A stretch of 64,000 nt of DNA, from NCBI RefSeq assembly GCF_001696685.1, contig NZ_MBFG01000004.1:1-64000 (forward strand), given 5' to 3'. Below are positions 35,558 to 49,185 of the stretch, one piece after another. The DNA comes from Nosocomiicoccus ampullae. GTDB taxonomy: Bacteria > Bacillota > Bacilli > Staphylococcales > Salinicoccaceae. The translations under genes were made by a program, and so were the position numbers. The stretch's first letter is position 1; each line of letters starts with the position of its first letter. The notes under the pieces are model-generated. The model saw only the letters and a program-made list of their open reading frames with translations. It had not been told where the DNA came from and did not search any database.

Positions 35558-36346
35558 TTAATCCTCTCCTATTTCACTCAGTAATGTGACGAGTCGCTTG
35601 TACTCTTCAACACTCGTAAAAGATAAAACTATTTGTCCCTTTTTGCCGACTTGTTTAATATCGACATCCGTACCTAACCGTCGTTTTAAGGACTGTTCCA
35701 CACGTGCGATTGGTGCGGGTTTTTCGACATATTTCTTTTCTGTTTTTTTAGTCGTTTCGAATTTACGTACAAAACGTTCTGTCTCACGAACATTCCACTT
35801 TTCATCGACAATTCGTTTAGCGATTTCTTCAATATGTAACTGATTTTTTAAACTGAGTAATGTTCGTCCGTGTGCTGTTGTTAATTTACCATCTTGTATA
35901 AGTTGTATTACTGAATGAGGTAAATTTAATAAACGAATCATGTTCGCGATATATGATCTCGATTTACCAAGCTTTTTAGCCGTTTCTGATTGATTGAGAT
36001 TCAACGTTTCCATATATTTTTTGTAACTCATCGCTTCCTCAAATGGATCTAAATCTTCACGTTGTAAGTTTTCAATTATCGCATATGTCATCATTTCTTC
36101 ATCTGACATTTCTTTGACAATCGCATCGATAGTTTCTAAGTTTAACGCTTTAAACGCACGCCATCTTCTCTCTCCAGCAATTAACGTATACCCTATAACA
36201 GTTTGACGCACAATAATCGGTTGAAGTAGTCCGTTTTCTTGTATAGAAACTTTTAATGCATTTAACTCTTTTTCGTCAAAATGCAGTCTCGGCTGATATG
36301 GATTCGGTTTGATGTCAGAAACACGAATACTTTCTAAACGACTCAT
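35558..36346 (-). CDS. parB: Chromosome-partitioning protein ParB (Spo0J)
   Basis: A 262-residue CTP-dependent clamp. The N-terminal CTPase region has GERRWRAF and ENLQREDLDPFEEA; the HTH (QSETAKKLGKSRSYIANMIRLL) recognises parS; the C-terminus dimerises. No parA (soj) precedes it, as in staphylococci. It follows noc by 13 bases. I found no parS site in the intergenic sequences I read. Confidence 0.92.
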   Translation of the reverse strand: MSRLESIRVSDIKPNPYQPRLHFDEKELNALKVSIQENGLLQPIIVRQTVIGYTLIAGERRWRAFKALNLETIDAIVKEMSDEEMMTYAIIENLQREDLDPFEEAMSYKKYMETLNLNQSETAKKLGKSRSYIANMIRLLNLPHSVIQLIQDGKLTTAHGRTLLSLKNQLHIEEIAKRIVDEKWNVRETERFVRKFETTKKTEKKYVEKPAPIARVEQSLKRRLGTDVDIKQVGKKGQIVLSFTSVEEYKRLVTLLSEIGED

Positions 36347-36359
36347 TTCTGCATCTCTC

Positions 36360-37169
36360 CTACTTTTTAATTTTTATATTAATGATATACGTATCTTCAT
36401 CTTCTGTTTTTTCACATAACACTTCATGACCGTGACGTTTAATTTTTTGAATTTCATTATCTAAATCATTCATGAGAAATGTCATGTCATCATTAAAGTT
36501 AATTTGCGTTTCTTTTTGTTTCAAACGGTTTTTAACGAGCTGCTCGGTATCTTTAACAGTTAAATCTTTGTCTTTTACTTTTTCTAACACTTCGTACTGC
36601 ATAGCGTTATCTAAAGAAAGCATTGCCCTCGCGTGTCTTTCACTTATATCATTATTTTGTAACGCCGTTATAACGGGTGATGATAGCTTTAATAATCGTA
36701 ATTTATTCGCGATAAAGGACTGACTTTTTCCAAGTGAATGCGCGAGATCCTTTTGTGTAATGTCATCCATAGATAATAAGTCTTTATATGCAAGTGCTTC
36801 TTCGTAAGGAGATAAGTCTTCACGTTGAATATTTTCAATAATCGCTATAACTGCTGCTTCTTGATCTGTAAAATAGCGAATAATCGATTCGACATTTTCA
36901 AAATGTAATGATTTTATTGCTCTAAAACGGCGTTCGCCTGCGATAATTTCATACATACCTTCTTCGATTGGTCGTAACGTAATCGGTTGAAGTAGACCAT
37001 GAACTTCAATAGAATCGGCAAGTTCTTTGATCGATTTGTTATCAAATACTTTTCTCGGCTGGAATCTGTTCGGTACGATTTTTTCAACCGGTATTTTTTC
37101 AATCTTATCTTCAACGTGACGATCCGTTTTATCGAGTAGATTAAATAACTTTGAAAATGGCTTTTTCAA
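36360..37169 (-). CDS. noc: Nucleoid occlusion protein
   Basis: A 269-residue ParB paralogue. It has the same CTPase blocks (GERRFRAI, ENIQREDLSPYEEA) and HTH (TQKDLAHSLGKSQSFIANKLRLL). The N-terminus KKPFSKLFNLL is an amphipathic membrane-targeting helix as in B. subtilis Noc. It prevents FtsZ assembly over DNA. The start codon is TTG with AAAGGAGG 7 bases upstream. Its place directly after rsmG distinguishes it from parB. Confidence 0.9.
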   Translation of the reverse strand: MKKPFSKLFNLLDKTDRHVEDKIEKIPVEKIVPNRFQPRKVFDNKSIKELADSIEVHGLLQPITLRPIEEGMYEIIAGERRFRAIKSLHFENVESIIRYFTDQEAAVIAIIENIQREDLSPYEEALAYKDLLSMDDITQKDLAHSLGKSQSFIANKLRLLKLSSPVITALQNNDISERHARAMLSLDNAMQYEVLEKVKDKDLTVKDTEQLVKNRLKQKETQINFNDDMTFLMNDLDNEIQKIKRHGHEVLCEKTEDEDTYIINIKIKK

Positions 37170-37182
37170 CGTGATTCCTCCT

Positions 37183-37899
37183 TTACTTTACTAATGGTTT
37201 TTTATTCGGTGTACCTGGTTTTCTCGGGAAATCTCTCGGAGTTTTTCGTTTTTTATCGAATTCGATAATATAACGCTCGCTATTTTCATGTGGTAATGAT
37301 AACGAGAACACTTGACTCAATTCTCCACCAAGTAATTCTAAAGCAAATTCCGCTTCTCTTAATTCTTCTTCTGCCTTTTGACCTTTTAATACGATTAAAC
37401 GCCCACCTGTACGAACGAGTGGTAAACATAATTCTAGTAATACATTTAAGCGTGCAACTGCACGTGCTGTTACGATATCAAACATATGTCGTTGACCATG
37501 TTGACCGAATGTTTCTGCACGGTCATGTACTAATGTAATTTTATCTAATTTTAAGTTTGCTGTTAATTCATTTAAAAAAGTAATACGCTTTTTTAATGAA
37601 TCGACGATCGTTATTTTTAAATCTGGACGAATGATTTTCATCGGTAATGAGGGGAACCCTGCACCTGCACCAACATCACAAATTGATGCACCTTCTTCGA
37701 TATCTAAGAAAAATAACGGCGTAATTGAGTCATAGAAATGTTTTTCATACACTTCTTCTTCATCTGTAATTGCTGTTAAATTCATTTTTTCGTTCCATTC
37801 GACTAACATTTTAAAGTATATATCGAATTGTTCGAGCTGATAATCTGTCACTTCAATACCTTCGTCTTTTAAATAACTTATAAACTCTTCTCTTGTCAT
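37183..37899 (-). CDS. rsmG: 16S rRNA m7G527 methyltransferase
   Basis: A 238-residue SAM-dependent methyltransferase (GidB). SAM motif I is CDVGAGAGFPSLPMKI, followed by VDSLKKRITFLNEL and VTARAVARL. Loss of this enzyme gives low-level streptomycin resistance in relatives. ATG 37899 is 6 bases after GAGGG; the ATG just before overlaps that spacing. Confidence 0.95.
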   Translation of the reverse strand: MTREEFISYLKDEGIEVTDYQLEQFDIYFKMLVEWNEKMNLTAITDEEEVYEKHFYDSITPLFFLDIEEGASICDVGAGAGFPSLPMKIIRPDLKITIVDSLKKRITFLNELTANLKLDKITLVHDRAETFGQHGQRHMFDIVTARAVARLNVLLELCLPLVRTGGRLIVLKGQKAEEELREAEFALELLGGELSQVFSLSLPHENSERYIIEFDKKRKTPRDFPRKPGTPNKKPLVK

Positions 37900-37941
37900 C
37901 ATTATCCCTCTGAATTTAAGAAAAAAGGCTTAAATAAGCCT

Positions 37942-39822
37942 TTAATCTTGTATTTTCGCTATTTTCCCTTGTTCGATATAAACGAGTAAGATAGAAATAT
38001 CTGCTGGGTTAACGCCAGAAATTCTAGACGCTTGTGCGAGATCTAACGGTCTTACTTCTTTTAACTTATCGCGCGCTTCTGACGCAAGTGAATGAATTTG
38101 ATCGTAGTCGATATTATCTGGAATACGTTTACTTTCCATACGCTTCATTTTTTCAACTTGCGTTAAAGATTTTTTAATATAGCCATCGTATTTAATTTGA
38201 ATTTCAATTTGTTCTTTCTCTTCAGGTGAAAGTACGGATTCTTCGTTTAGAATTTCCATAATATCATCGTAATTCATTTCTGGACGACGCAGTAAATCTC
38301 TAGCGAGAATGCCGTCTTTTAATCGAGATCCACCTTTATTTTCAATAATAGACTGCGTATGTTCATTTGGTTTAATACGAATCGATTCGAGTCTTTCAAG
38401 TTCATTTTCAATTCTTGCTTTTTTACTTTGGAATCTCTCATAACGCTCTTCTGATATAAGTCCTTCACGGTATCCAATATCAGTTAATCGTAAATCTGCA
38501 TTGTCGTGACGTAAAATTAAACGGTGTTCTGCACGAGACGTTAATAATCTATATGGTTCCTCTGTTCCTTTTGTTACTAGGTCATCGATTAACACACCGA
38601 TATACGCATCTGTACGACTTAAAATTAATGGTTCTTTACCAAGTAATTTGTTTGCTGCGTTAATACCCGCGATAATACCTTGTGCAGCCGCTTCCTCATA
38701 ACCACTTGTTCCATTAATTTGTCCTGCTGTAAATAAATTTTCTATTTTTTTAGTTTCAAGTGTTGGCCATAATTGTGTCGGTACGACCGCATCGTATTCA
38801 ATTGCGTAACCTGTACGCATCATACGTGCATTTTTAAGTCCAGGAATTGTCTTTAACATTTCTTGTTGTACATGTTCTGGCATACTCGTAGATAACCCTT
38901 GTACATAGACTTCTTTTGTATGTCTACCTTCAGGCTCTAAGAATATTTGGTGACGTGGTTTATCGTTGAATCGGACGATTTTATCTTCGATAGATGGACA
39001 ATATCTCGGCCCTGTACCTTCGATAAGTCCAGAATACATTGCTGAAAGATGTAAGTTATCGTTTATAATTTCGTGTGTAAATTCATTCGTGTGAGTCAGC
39101 CAACATGGGAGTTGATTCATATTAAATTCTGTTGTGTCATAACTAAATGCACGTGGTACATCGTCACCAGGTTGAATTTCAGTTTCCTCGTAATCGATTG
39201 AGTCTGAATTCACGCGTGGCGGTGTACCTGTTTTAAAACGAACGATTTCAAATCCTAGTTCTTTTAATTGATCTGCAAGTTTTAATGAAGGCATTTGATG
39301 GTTTGGTCCTGAAGAATATTTTAAGTTTCCTAAAATAATTTCTCCACGTAAAAATGTACCTGTCGTGATAATCACTGCATCACTATAATATTCAGTGTTA
39401 ATATTAGTGCGGACACCTTTTACGACATCATCTTCGATAATTAAAGCATCGACCATCGCTTGAAGGATATCTAGATTTTCTTCATCTTCTAATACTTGCT
39501 TCATCACTTTTTGATAATCTAATTTATCTGCTTGTGCGCGTAATGCACGAACTGCAGGTCCTTTACCCGTATTTAACATACGCATTTGAATATTTGTTTT
39601 ATCGACAACTTTTGCCATTTCTCCGCCAAGAGCATCCACTTCTCTTACGACGATACCTTTAGCTGGACCCCCTACTGACGGGTTGCATGGCATAAACGCA
39701 ATATTATCTAGGTTGATTGTCAGCATTAAAGTTTTTAACCCTTTACGAGCCGTTGCAAGTCCCGCTTCAATACCCGCATGTCCTGCACCGACGACGATAC
39801 AATCGTATTTATTATGCTCCAT
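37942..39822 (-). CDS. mnmG: tRNA U34 5-carboxymethylaminomethyl modification enzyme MnmG
   Basis: A 626-residue FAD enzyme (GidA) that works with MnmE on wobble uridines. FAD loop [15 protein letters not shown], the two conserved motifs [16 protein letters not shown] (here [12 protein letters not shown]) and the C-terminal helical MnmE-binding domain with [10 protein letters not shown] are present. GGAGG precedes ATG. Confidence 0.96.
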   Translation of the reverse strand: MEHNKYDCIVVGAGHAGIEAGLATARKGLKTLMLTINLDNIAFMPCNPSVGGPAKGIVVREVDALGGEMAKVVDKTNIQMRMLNTGKGPAVRALRAQADKLDYQKVMKQVLEDEENLDILQAMVDALIIEDDVVKGVRTNINTEYYSDAVIITTGTFLRGEIILGNLKYSSGPNHQMPSLKLADQLKELGFEIVRFKTGTPPRVNSDSIDYEETEIQPGDDVPRAFSYDTTEFNMNQLPCWLTHTNEFTHEIINDNLHLSAMYSGLIEGTGPRYCPSIEDKIVRFNDKPRHQIFLEPEGRHTKEVYVQGLSTSMPEHVQQEMLKTIPGLKNARMMRTGYAIEYDAVVPTQLWPTLETKKIENLFTAGQINGTSGYEEAAAQGIIAGINAANKLLGKEPLILSRTDAYIGVLIDDLVTKGTEEPYRLLTSRAEHRLILRHDNADLRLTDIGYREGLISEERYERFQSKKARIENELERLESIRIKPNEHTQSIIENKGGSRLKDGILARDLLRRPEMNYDDIMEILNEESVLSPEEKEQIEIQIKYDGYIKKSLTQVEKMKRMESKRIPDNIDYDQIHSLASEARDKLKEVRPLDLAQASRISGVNPADISILLVYIEQGKIAKIQD

Positions 39823-39833
39823 AATTTTTCCTC

Positions 39834-41210
39834 CTATTTTCCTAAACAGAATTGACTAAATAGCTGATCAATCAATTCTTCTGAAACATCTTGACCAATT
39901 ACTTCTCCGAGTAATTGCCACGTTTTTACTAAATCTATTTGGATCATATCTACTGGAATATCCATTTCAGCAGCTTCGATCGCATCAATAATACTTCTAT
40001 GCGCTTGTTCTAGTAGATGAATATGACGATTATTTGATACGTAAGTTGAATCTTGTATCGAAATACCACCACTAAAGAATAACTCTTTAATACTTTCTTC
40101 TAAATCTTTAATCCCTGTGCCCTCTGTAACAGAAGTTAACACGACAGGAAAATCATAATCTGATTTTAAAGTATCGATATCAATTGTACCTTCTAAATCT
40201 GTCTTGTTGACGATAATGATGACGTTACGCTCTTTTAAATTGTTTAATATATCTTTATCTTCTTCTGAAAAACCAGTCGTATGATCTAATAGATAAAGTA
40301 TTAATTCTGCATTTTGTAACGCTTCACGTGAACGTTCGACACCGATTTTCTCAACGATATCTTCTGTTTCACGAATGCCTGCAGTGTCTGTGAGTTTTAA
40401 CGGAATACCATTGACGTTGACGTATTCCTCTAAAATATCTCGCGTTGTTCCTGCGATATCAGTAACGATTGCACGGTTATCTTGAATGAGATAGTTTAAT
40501 AAAGAACTTTTACCAACGTTTGGTTTTCCGACGATTACTGTATTTAATCCTTCACGTAAAATACGTCCTTCACGTGATGATTTTAATAGGTCCTCGATTT
40601 CTGTTTTAATCGTGCGCGATGCTTCGAGTAATTGACGCGTCGTTGCTTCTTCGACATCATCATACTCTGGATAATCGATATTAACCTCAACTTGAGCAAG
40701 TACGACTAATATTTCTTGTCGTAAATGTTCAATATACTCTTTTAAGCGTCCTTGCATTTGTTGGTTCGCAATTTTAGACGCGTCATCTGTCTTTGATCGT
40801 ATGAAATCCATAATTCCTTCTGCTTGAGATAAATCAATACGTCCATTTAAAAATGCACGTTTTGTAAACTCTCCCGGCTCTGCCATTTCAGCGCCATTTT
40901 GTAATGTTAACTGAAGGATATGATTTATTGTATGAATACCACCGTGGCAGTTAATTTCAACGATATCTTCACGTGTATATGTTTTTGGTGCACGCATAAC
41001 GGCTACCATTACTTCTTCGATTACTTCGTTCGTTTTTGGATCGACGATATGACCGTAATTGATCGTATGAGAGTCTACTTCCTTTAAACTCTTTTTACCT
41101 TTATATAGTCGGTCTGCGATGGCGATTGCTTCATCTCCTGAAAGTCTGACAATTGCGATGGCTCCTTCACCAACCGGTGTTGATATACTCGAAATTGTGT
41201 CAAATTTCAT
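39834..41210 (-). CDS. mnmE: tRNA U34 modification GTPase MnmE
   Basis: A 458-residue GTPase. The N-terminal folate-binding domain includes [17 protein letters not shown]; the G domain has [20 protein letters not shown] and NKTD; the C-terminal FCLGK end supplies the catalytic Cys. It is in an MnmEG complex with the next gene, 11 bases downstream. Confidence 0.96.
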   Translation of the reverse strand: MKFDTISSISTPVGEGAIAIVRLSGDEAIAIADRLYKGKKSLKEVDSHTINYGHIVDPKTNEVIEEVMVAVMRAPKTYTREDIVEINCHGGIHTINHILQLTLQNGAEMAEPGEFTKRAFLNGRIDLSQAEGIMDFIRSKTDDASKIANQQMQGRLKEYIEHLRQEILVVLAQVEVNIDYPEYDDVEEATTRQLLEASRTIKTEIEDLLKSSREGRILREGLNTVIVGKPNVGKSSLLNYLIQDNRAIVTDIAGTTRDILEEYVNVNGIPLKLTDTAGIRETEDIVEKIGVERSREALQNAELILYLLDHTTGFSEEDKDILNNLKERNVIIIVNKTDLEGTIDIDTLKSDYDFPVVLTSVTEGTGIKDLEESIKELFFSGGISIQDSTYVSNNRHIHLLEQAHRSIIDAIEAAEMDIPVDMIQIDLVKTWQLLGEVIGQDVSEELIDQLFSQFCLGK

Positions 41211-41222
41211 TGGATTATCCCT

Positions 41223-42080
41223 CTATTCTCTTTCAATAACAATATGACGATTTGGTTCTTTACCAGCTGAGTAAGTTTTGATGTTTGTAACGTTATAAAG
41301 AGCGTTATGAATGATCTTTCTTTCATATGCTGGCATCGGTTCTAAGTGTACTGGTAGGTTTGTACGTACTGCTTTTTTCGACATATTAATCGCAAGATTT
41401 TCAAGTATTTCTTCGCGTTTTTCGCGATAGTTTTCTGTATCGATAATAATTCTTCCGTAACCTTTATATATTCTATTGAAGTAATGCTGGCCAATTTCAC
41501 TTAACGCATTTAATGTCGATCCACGTTTACCGATGACTTTTGCCGCTTTATCTGCAAATACGTTAATCATTACTGTACGATCGTCGACTGTATAATCTGT
41601 ATAGTTAGAAATACCCATTTCATTAACAACAGACTGAATATAATTCGCTGTACTTTCGACTGCTTCATCGAACGTAAATTTCGGAGTTTGTACATCAGTC
41701 TCTTCATATGAATCGTCTAATTGCTCTTCGTGTTGTTCAACAGTATCTTCTTTCATACCTACAACTTCTTCGACAGTATCTAATTGATTAACGTCTGTCT
41801 CTTCTTCTACAACTTCTTGTTCAGTAACCTCTAATTCTGTAGTTTCTTCTATAGAATCTTCCAGGTACCTCATTTGAACTGCTTCAATTGTATTTAATTG
41901 TTTTAACTCCGGATTAATAATCGTAAGTTTAACTTCAGCTTCTTTTTTCATTAAACCTAAGAAACCTTTAGAACCTTGTTGTAGTACGTCAATACTGATG
42001 TCTGACTCTTCGACATTTAAATCGTTTAAACCTTTTTGCAGCGCGTCTTCTACAGTTTCACCTCTGTAAACTTTATACAT
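41223..42080 (-). CDS. jag: RNA-binding protein Jag (KhpB/EloR)
   Basis: A 285-residue protein: Jag_N domain (YRGETVEDALQKGL), an acidic low-complexity linker at about 75-135, then KH and R3H domains (KVIGKRGSTLNALSEI, RTNLPVHLEPMPAYERKIIH). It regulates cell elongation and RNA in partnership with KhpA. ATG 42080 follows GGAGGA by 7 bases; a longer frame overlapping rnpA is rejected. The usual neighbour yidC/spoIIIJ is absent between rnpA and jag. Confidence 0.93.
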   Translation of the reverse strand: MYKVYRGETVEDALQKGLNDLNVEESDISIDVLQQGSKGFLGLMKKEAEVKLTIINPELKQLNTIEAVQMRYLEDSIEETTELEVTEQEVVEEETDVNQLDTVEEVVGMKEDTVEQHEEQLDDSYEETDVQTPKFTFDEAVESTANYIQSVVNEMGISNYTDYTVDDRTVMINVFADKAAKVIGKRGSTLNALSEIGQHYFNRIYKGYGRIIIDTENYREKREEILENLAINMSKKAVRTNLPVHLEPMPAYERKIIHNALYNVTNIKTYSAGKEPNRHIVIERE

Positions 42081-42094
42081 GTGTCTATCCTCCA

Positions 42095-42430
42095 TTATTT
42101 TATGCATTTTGCGATTCGCAAAACGTGTAATAAAGACTTTTCAATGTCGTGATAGTCCATATCTTTAACAGGCTGTCTTGCAATCACAATGTATTCTGTT
42201 GTTTTAAGTGTGTCTTTATGTTGAGTGAAAAATGCGCGGATTCGACGTTTAATTTGATTTCTTTTTACGGCATTGCCTAATTTTTTCGAAACACTGATAC
42301 CAAGTCTAAAATGTGTTTCATCAGACTTTTCTTTCGTATAAATAACGAATTGTCGATTCGCAACAGACTTACCTTTTTTAAAGACATACTGAAAATCTTT
42401 TTGTTTTTTAATACGATACTCTTTTTTCAT
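42095..42430 (-). CDS. rnpA: Ribonuclease P protein component
   Basis: A 111-residue basic protein that assists the RNase P RNA in 5' tRNA maturation. The conserved RNR-like motif is VKRNQIKRRIRAFF and the N-terminal core is RLGISVSKKLGNAV. Follows rpmH with a terminator hairpin between. Confidence 0.95.
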   Translation of the reverse strand: MKKEYRIKKQKDFQYVFKKGKSVANRQFVIYTKEKSDETHFRLGISVSKKLGNAVKRNQIKRRIRAFFTQHKDTLKTTEYIVIARQPVKDMDYHDIEKSLLHVLRIAKCIK

Positions 42431-42501
42431 ACAACTGTACCTCTTTATGATTACATATTATACAAAATATAGACATGATATGACACTTTATGAATTAACA
42501 C

Positions 42502-42532
42502 AAAAAAAGATCACCTATGACTAGATGATCTT
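42502..42532 (-). terminator. Hairpin between rpmH and rnpA
   Basis: AAGATCA pairs with TGATCTT around a 12-base loop, followed on the minus strand by seven T. It likely causes partial termination so that rpmH exceeds rnpA. Confidence 0.75.
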
Positions 42533-42536
42533 CATA

Positions 42537-42674
42537 TTATGCAGATAATACTTTTCTACCTTTTCTTCTGCGACGCGCAAGTACTTTACGTCCATTTTTA
42601 GTACTCATTCTCGCACGGAATCCGTGTACTTTTGAACGCTTGCGTTTATTTGGTTGATACGTACGTTTAGGCAT
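42537..42674 (-). CDS. rpmH: 50S ribosomal protein L34
   Basis: A 45-residue, very basic protein: [19 protein letters not shown], then [20 protein letters not shown], the unmistakable L34. GGAGGTG lies 6 bases before ATG. It is the first leftward gene beside oriC, its usual position in Firmicutes. Confidence 0.97.
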   Translation of the reverse strand: MPKRTYQPNKRKRSKVHGFRARMSTKNGRKVLARRRRKGRKVLSA

Positions 42675-42829
42675 AACTACACCTCCATGTAATCCAATGC
42701 TATATGAATTTTTCTGTCAATAATTTTAGCAACTACTACATAATAACAGAATCCAAATACCATTTCAATTATTTTTTTGGCATTATTACGTATTCTAACA
42801 GATTAAATTAGATGTTTTCTTCGTAAAAA

Positions 42830-43087
42830 TGTGGATAACTTTTCAATGAATCATAGTTTTCCACCACATTGTGCATAACTTATAAACAAAGTAACACACA
42901 TTTAATTATTTATGTGGATAACTTGTGGATTTGTGGATACTTTTGTTGGATCATTGATATATTAATGTTTATCTATTATAATTTTTATTGAATTCTATGT
43001 GAATAACTAAAAACATAAGTGTTTTATCCACATTTGTGGAAAGGTTGTGGATAACTTTTATCACCATTGTTTATATATTTATCCACA
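42830..43087. other. oriC, upstream DnaA-box cluster (rpmH-dnaA intergenic)
   Basis: The 447-base gap before dnaA holds many TTATNCACA boxes. Exact matches are at 42830, 42870, 42913, 42998, 43046 (minus orientation) and 43024, 43079 (plus orientation), with near matches at 42924, 42932 and 43091. This corresponds to the incA/incB part of a B. subtilis-type bipartite origin, with the dnaA promoter embedded. Confidence 0.92.
42954..42982 (+). promoter_or_regulatory. dnaA promoter
   Basis: TTGATA (42954-42959), 17-base spacer, TATAAT (42977-42982). It lies among DnaA boxes, so DnaA autoregulation is likely. The untranslated leader would be about 130 bases. Confidence 0.75.
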
Positions 43088-43121
43088 GTATGTGAATTAT
43101 CTTAAAAGTGAGGTTAAATTT

Positions 43122-44450
43122 ATGGATGGTTTAGGAGAAATTTGGAAAAAGATTTTAGATGAAATCGAACAAAATGTGTCTAGTGCAAGTTTTGGTGTTT
43201 GGTTCGCAGACTTAAAATTAGTAGAACTTTCTCAAGAAAATGCAGTGATTGAATCAAGTTCAGAATTCAATCGTAACTGGCTAGAAGATCATTATAAAGA
43301 TCTCATTGCAGAATCTATTTTTAAAGTAGTCGGTGAATCGCCTGAGATTACACTCATTGTCGCTGGTGAAGAATCAGTAAATTCATCTATAGTTAAAGAT
43401 GAAAAACCAGTTGAACCTACTGAAGAACGTGTATTTAATATTAACGAAGAAAACACATTCGATACATTCGTTATTGGAAATGGAAATCGATTTGCACATG
43501 CTGCTTCACTCGCAGTCGCTGAAGCACCTGCAAAAGCATATAACCCACTATTTATATATGGTGGTGTTGGATTAGGGAAAACCCATTTAATGCACGCAAT
43601 CGGTAACTATATTCAAAAAACACGTCCAGATGCTAAAGTCGCATACCTATCAAGCGAACGTTTTACGAATGATTTTATCAACTCGATTCGTGATAACAAA
43701 CCTGAAGCATTTAGAAATAAATATCGAAATATTGATGTCTTATTAATCGATGACATTCAATTTTTAGCAGGAAAAGAGCAAACACAAGAAGAGTTCTTCC
43801 ATACATTTAACGCACTTCATGATGAAGATAAACAAATCGTAATTACAAGTGATCGTACGCCAAAAGAAATCCCTACATTAGAAGATAGATTACGATCACG
43901 ATTTGGTTGGGGGTTAATTACAGATATTACTCCACCTGACCTTGAAACGAGAATTGCAATATTAAAGAAAAAATGTGAAGAAGCAAACGTCGTCATTCCA
44001 AAAGAATCGATGCTGTACATCGCAAATCAAATTGATACGAATATTCGTGAACTAGAAGGTGCCTTAACACGAGTCGCAGCATACGCAAAACTAACAAATC
44101 AAGAAATGTCTCCAGAAGTTGTTGCGGAAGCTCTAAAAGATATTGTCAAAGAGCCAAAACAAAGAAAAATTAGTATAGAAGATATACAAGCAGTTGTCGC
44201 TGAACATTACAGCATTAAAATAGATGATTTTAGTTCTAAAAAAAGAACGCGCTCTATCGCATTTCCACGACACGTCGCAATGTATTTATCGCGTGAACTC
44301 ACAGATAACTCTTTACCAAAAATTGGAGAGATTTTTGGCGGTAGAGATCATACGACGGTTATTCATGCGCACGAAAAAATTTCTAAATTACTACAAACTG
44401 ACGAAGAATTCGTAGAGGAATTAAAAGAAATCGAAAATAAACTCGGTTAA
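43122..44450 (+). CDS. dnaA: Chromosomal replication initiator DnaA
   Basis: A 442-residue AAA+ initiator. Walker [10 protein letters not shown], Walker B LLIDDIQF, and the C-terminal duplex DNA-binding motif [10 protein letters not shown]. Domain II is short (residues about 80-105). I chose ATG 43122 because GAGGT lies 7 bases upstream and the protein then begins [12 protein letters not shown] like its homologues; an earlier in-frame ATG at 43047 lies within DnaA boxes. Confidence 0.97.
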   Translation: MDGLGEIWKKILDEIEQNVSSASFGVWFADLKLVELSQENAVIESSSEFNRNWLEDHYKDLIAESIFKVVGESPEITLIVAGEESVNSSIVKDEKPVEPTEERVFNINEENTFDTFVIGNGNRFAHAASLAVAEAPAKAYNPLFIYGGVGLGKTHLMHAIGNYIQKTRPDAKVAYLSSERFTNDFINSIRDNKPEAFRNKYRNIDVLLIDDIQFLAGKEQTQEEFFHTFNALHDEDKQIVITSDRTPKEIPTLEDRLRSRFGWGLITDITPPDLETRIAILKKKCEEANVVIPKESMLYIANQIDTNIRELEGALTRVAAYAKLTNQEMSPEVVAEALKDIVKEPKQRKISIEDIQAVVAEHYSIKIDDFSSKKRTRSIAFPRHVAMYLSRELTDNSLPKIGEIFGGRDHTTVIHAHEKISKLLQTDEEFVEELKEIENKLG

Positions 44451-44464
44451 TATTATGTGAGTAA

Positions 44465-44600
44465 TGTGGATAAATGGTACACTAATATCAACAGTTTATA
44501 CACATGTGAATAACTTTGATATATCAACGTGTTTTCCACTTATCCACATATTCACAGTGCCTACTACGACTTTTACTATTTTTATATATAATATATAGAA
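44465..44600. other. oriC, downstream unwinding region (dnaA-dnaN intergenic)
   Basis: Exact DnaA boxes at 44465, 44496, 44505 and 44540, plus a near box at 44548. Directly after the last box come GTGC and then CTACTACGACTTTTACTA (44561-44578), a run of 3-base steps like the DnaA-trio of B. subtilis, and then an AT-only tract. This matches the basal unwinding system: boxes, GC-rich spacer, DnaA-trio, duplex unwinding element. Confidence 0.85.
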
Positions 44601-44616
44601 TAAAAGGAGTTATCAT

Positions 44617-45750
44617 ATGCAAATACAAATTCAACGTGCTTATTTCACAGAACAACTAAACGACGTATTAAAAGCAATATCAAATCGTACAACGCTTCCT
44701 ATTTTGTCAGGAATTAAAATAGAAGTATCTTCTGACAAATTAGTACTAATAGGGAGTAACGGAGAGATTTCAATCGAAATCACAATTCCAACAGAAGTAG
44801 ATAACGAAGAAATTTTAACAGTTACTGAACCTGGTGAAGCAGTCTTACCTGCAAGATTTTTCACAGATATCGTTAAAAAATTAGATGGAGTTTACGTCCA
44901 ATTAAAATCAACAGATCAATTTGGAATTCAAGTGAGTGGCGGTAAATCTAATTTCGTCATTAGTGGATCAAATCCAGATCACTACCCACTACTTCCTGAA
45001 GTGAATAACGAAGAAAATATTAAAATCGCAGCATCTGTTTTAAAAACGATTATTAACGAGACAAACTTTGCAGTATCAAGTTCAGAAACTCGCCCAGTTT
45101 TAACAGGTGTTAACTGGCAATTCTTTGATGAGTCACTGCATTTTACAGCGACAGATTCACATAGACTTGCGCTACGTAAGTTAAATGACAAAGAAAACTC
45201 TATCGAAATTAGTAATGCGATTATTCCTGGTAAAGCATTACACGAACTAAATAAAATTATCGAAGATAGTGAAGAAGATGTGGAAATTAACTTCTCACAA
45301 AACCAAGTATTATTTAAATACGGTCATTTAAGATTTATCTCTCGTTTACTAGAAGGAAATTATCCTGACACGTCAAGATTGTTCCCAGAAAACTTCGAGA
45401 CAAAGTTAGTAATCAATAATAACGAATTTTTAAAAGCGATTGACCGAGTGTCATTACTTGCACTTGAGGGTGGAAATAGCGCGATTAAAATGACAATCGA
45501 CAATAGTCGTGTTCTTTTATCGTCAAATAGTCCAGAAATTGGAAACGTAGAAGAAGAAGTGGGTGCACTAAATTTAGAAGGTGAACCGCTACAAATTTCA
45601 TTCAACTCAAGATATATGATGGACGCGCTACGTGCAATCCCTGAAGAAGAAGTTTCAATTGAGTTCTTTGGAACGATGAAACCATTTACGATTCAATCAA
45701 GTACATCAAACGATGTTGTTCAATTAATTTTACCAATTAGAACTTACTAA
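44617..45750 (+). CDS. dnaN: DNA polymerase III beta sliding clamp
   Basis: A 377-residue clamp of three repeated domains. N-terminus with LPILSGIKIE, the central TNFAVSSSETRPVLTGV, and the C-terminal QLILPIRTY. AAGGAG is 7 bases before ATG. Confidence 0.97.
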   Translation: MQIQIQRAYFTEQLNDVLKAISNRTTLPILSGIKIEVSSDKLVLIGSNGEISIEITIPTEVDNEEILTVTEPGEAVLPARFFTDIVKKLDGVYVQLKSTDQFGIQVSGGKSNFVISGSNPDHYPLLPEVNNEENIKIAASVLKTIINETNFAVSSSETRPVLTGVNWQFFDESLHFTATDSHRLALRKLNDKENSIEISNAIIPGKALHELNKIIEDSEEDVEINFSQNQVLFKYGHLRFISRLLEGNYPDTSRLFPENFETKLVINNNEFLKAIDRVSLLALEGGNSAIKMTIDNSRVLLSSNSPEIGNVEEEVGALNLEGEPLQISFNSRYMMDALRAIPEEEVSIEFFGTMKPFTIQSSTSNDVVQLILPIRTY

Positions 45751-45756
45751 ATTTAT

Positions 45757-45801
45757 AAGCTATATGCCTCATGTTTTAAAATATGAGCATATAGCTTTTT
45801 T
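45757..45801 (+). terminator. Terminator after dnaN
   Basis: AAGCTATATGC..TCAT pairs with ATGA..GCATATAGCTT, followed by a T6 run. It separates dnaA-dnaN from yaaA-recF. Confidence 0.85.
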
Positions 45802-45926
45802 AATTGTTATTAAGTAGGTGGAGTACAAAATAATATAAAAGCCCTCTATGACCCTTTAAATAGCGATTAAGATGAAAATACACTGAAAATACTGTATAAT
45901 ATAAACAATACGAGGAGGAAAAACAG

Positions 45927-46140
45927 ATGGAAATCGTTCAATTAAGTGATGGAATTATTACAATCGGTCAATTTTTAAAACACCAGTCTATTATTCAGTC
46001 TGGTGGAGAAGCAAAGTGGTTTCTTGCAGAGAATGAAGTGTATTTAAACGATGAACCCGAAAATCGTCGTGGTAAAAAGCTTCATCATGGTGACGTCCTC
46101 GATCTAGGTGAGTTTGGAGTATATCGAATAGAGTATGTAG

Positions 46141-46154
<14 letters not shown>
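45927..46154 (+). CDS. yaaA: S4-domain protein YaaA
   Basis: A 75-residue S4-type RNA-binding protein, conserved between dnaN and recF in Firmicutes. The core is IGQFLKHQSIIQSGGEAKWFLAE and NRRGKKLHHGDVL. It overlaps recF by 14 bases. Its role is probably ribosome assembly. A TATAAT lies about 30 bases upstream of its AGGAGG. Confidence 0.92.
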
Positions 46155-49172
<3,018 letters not shown>

Positions 49173-49185
49173 GGAGGAAATTTAA

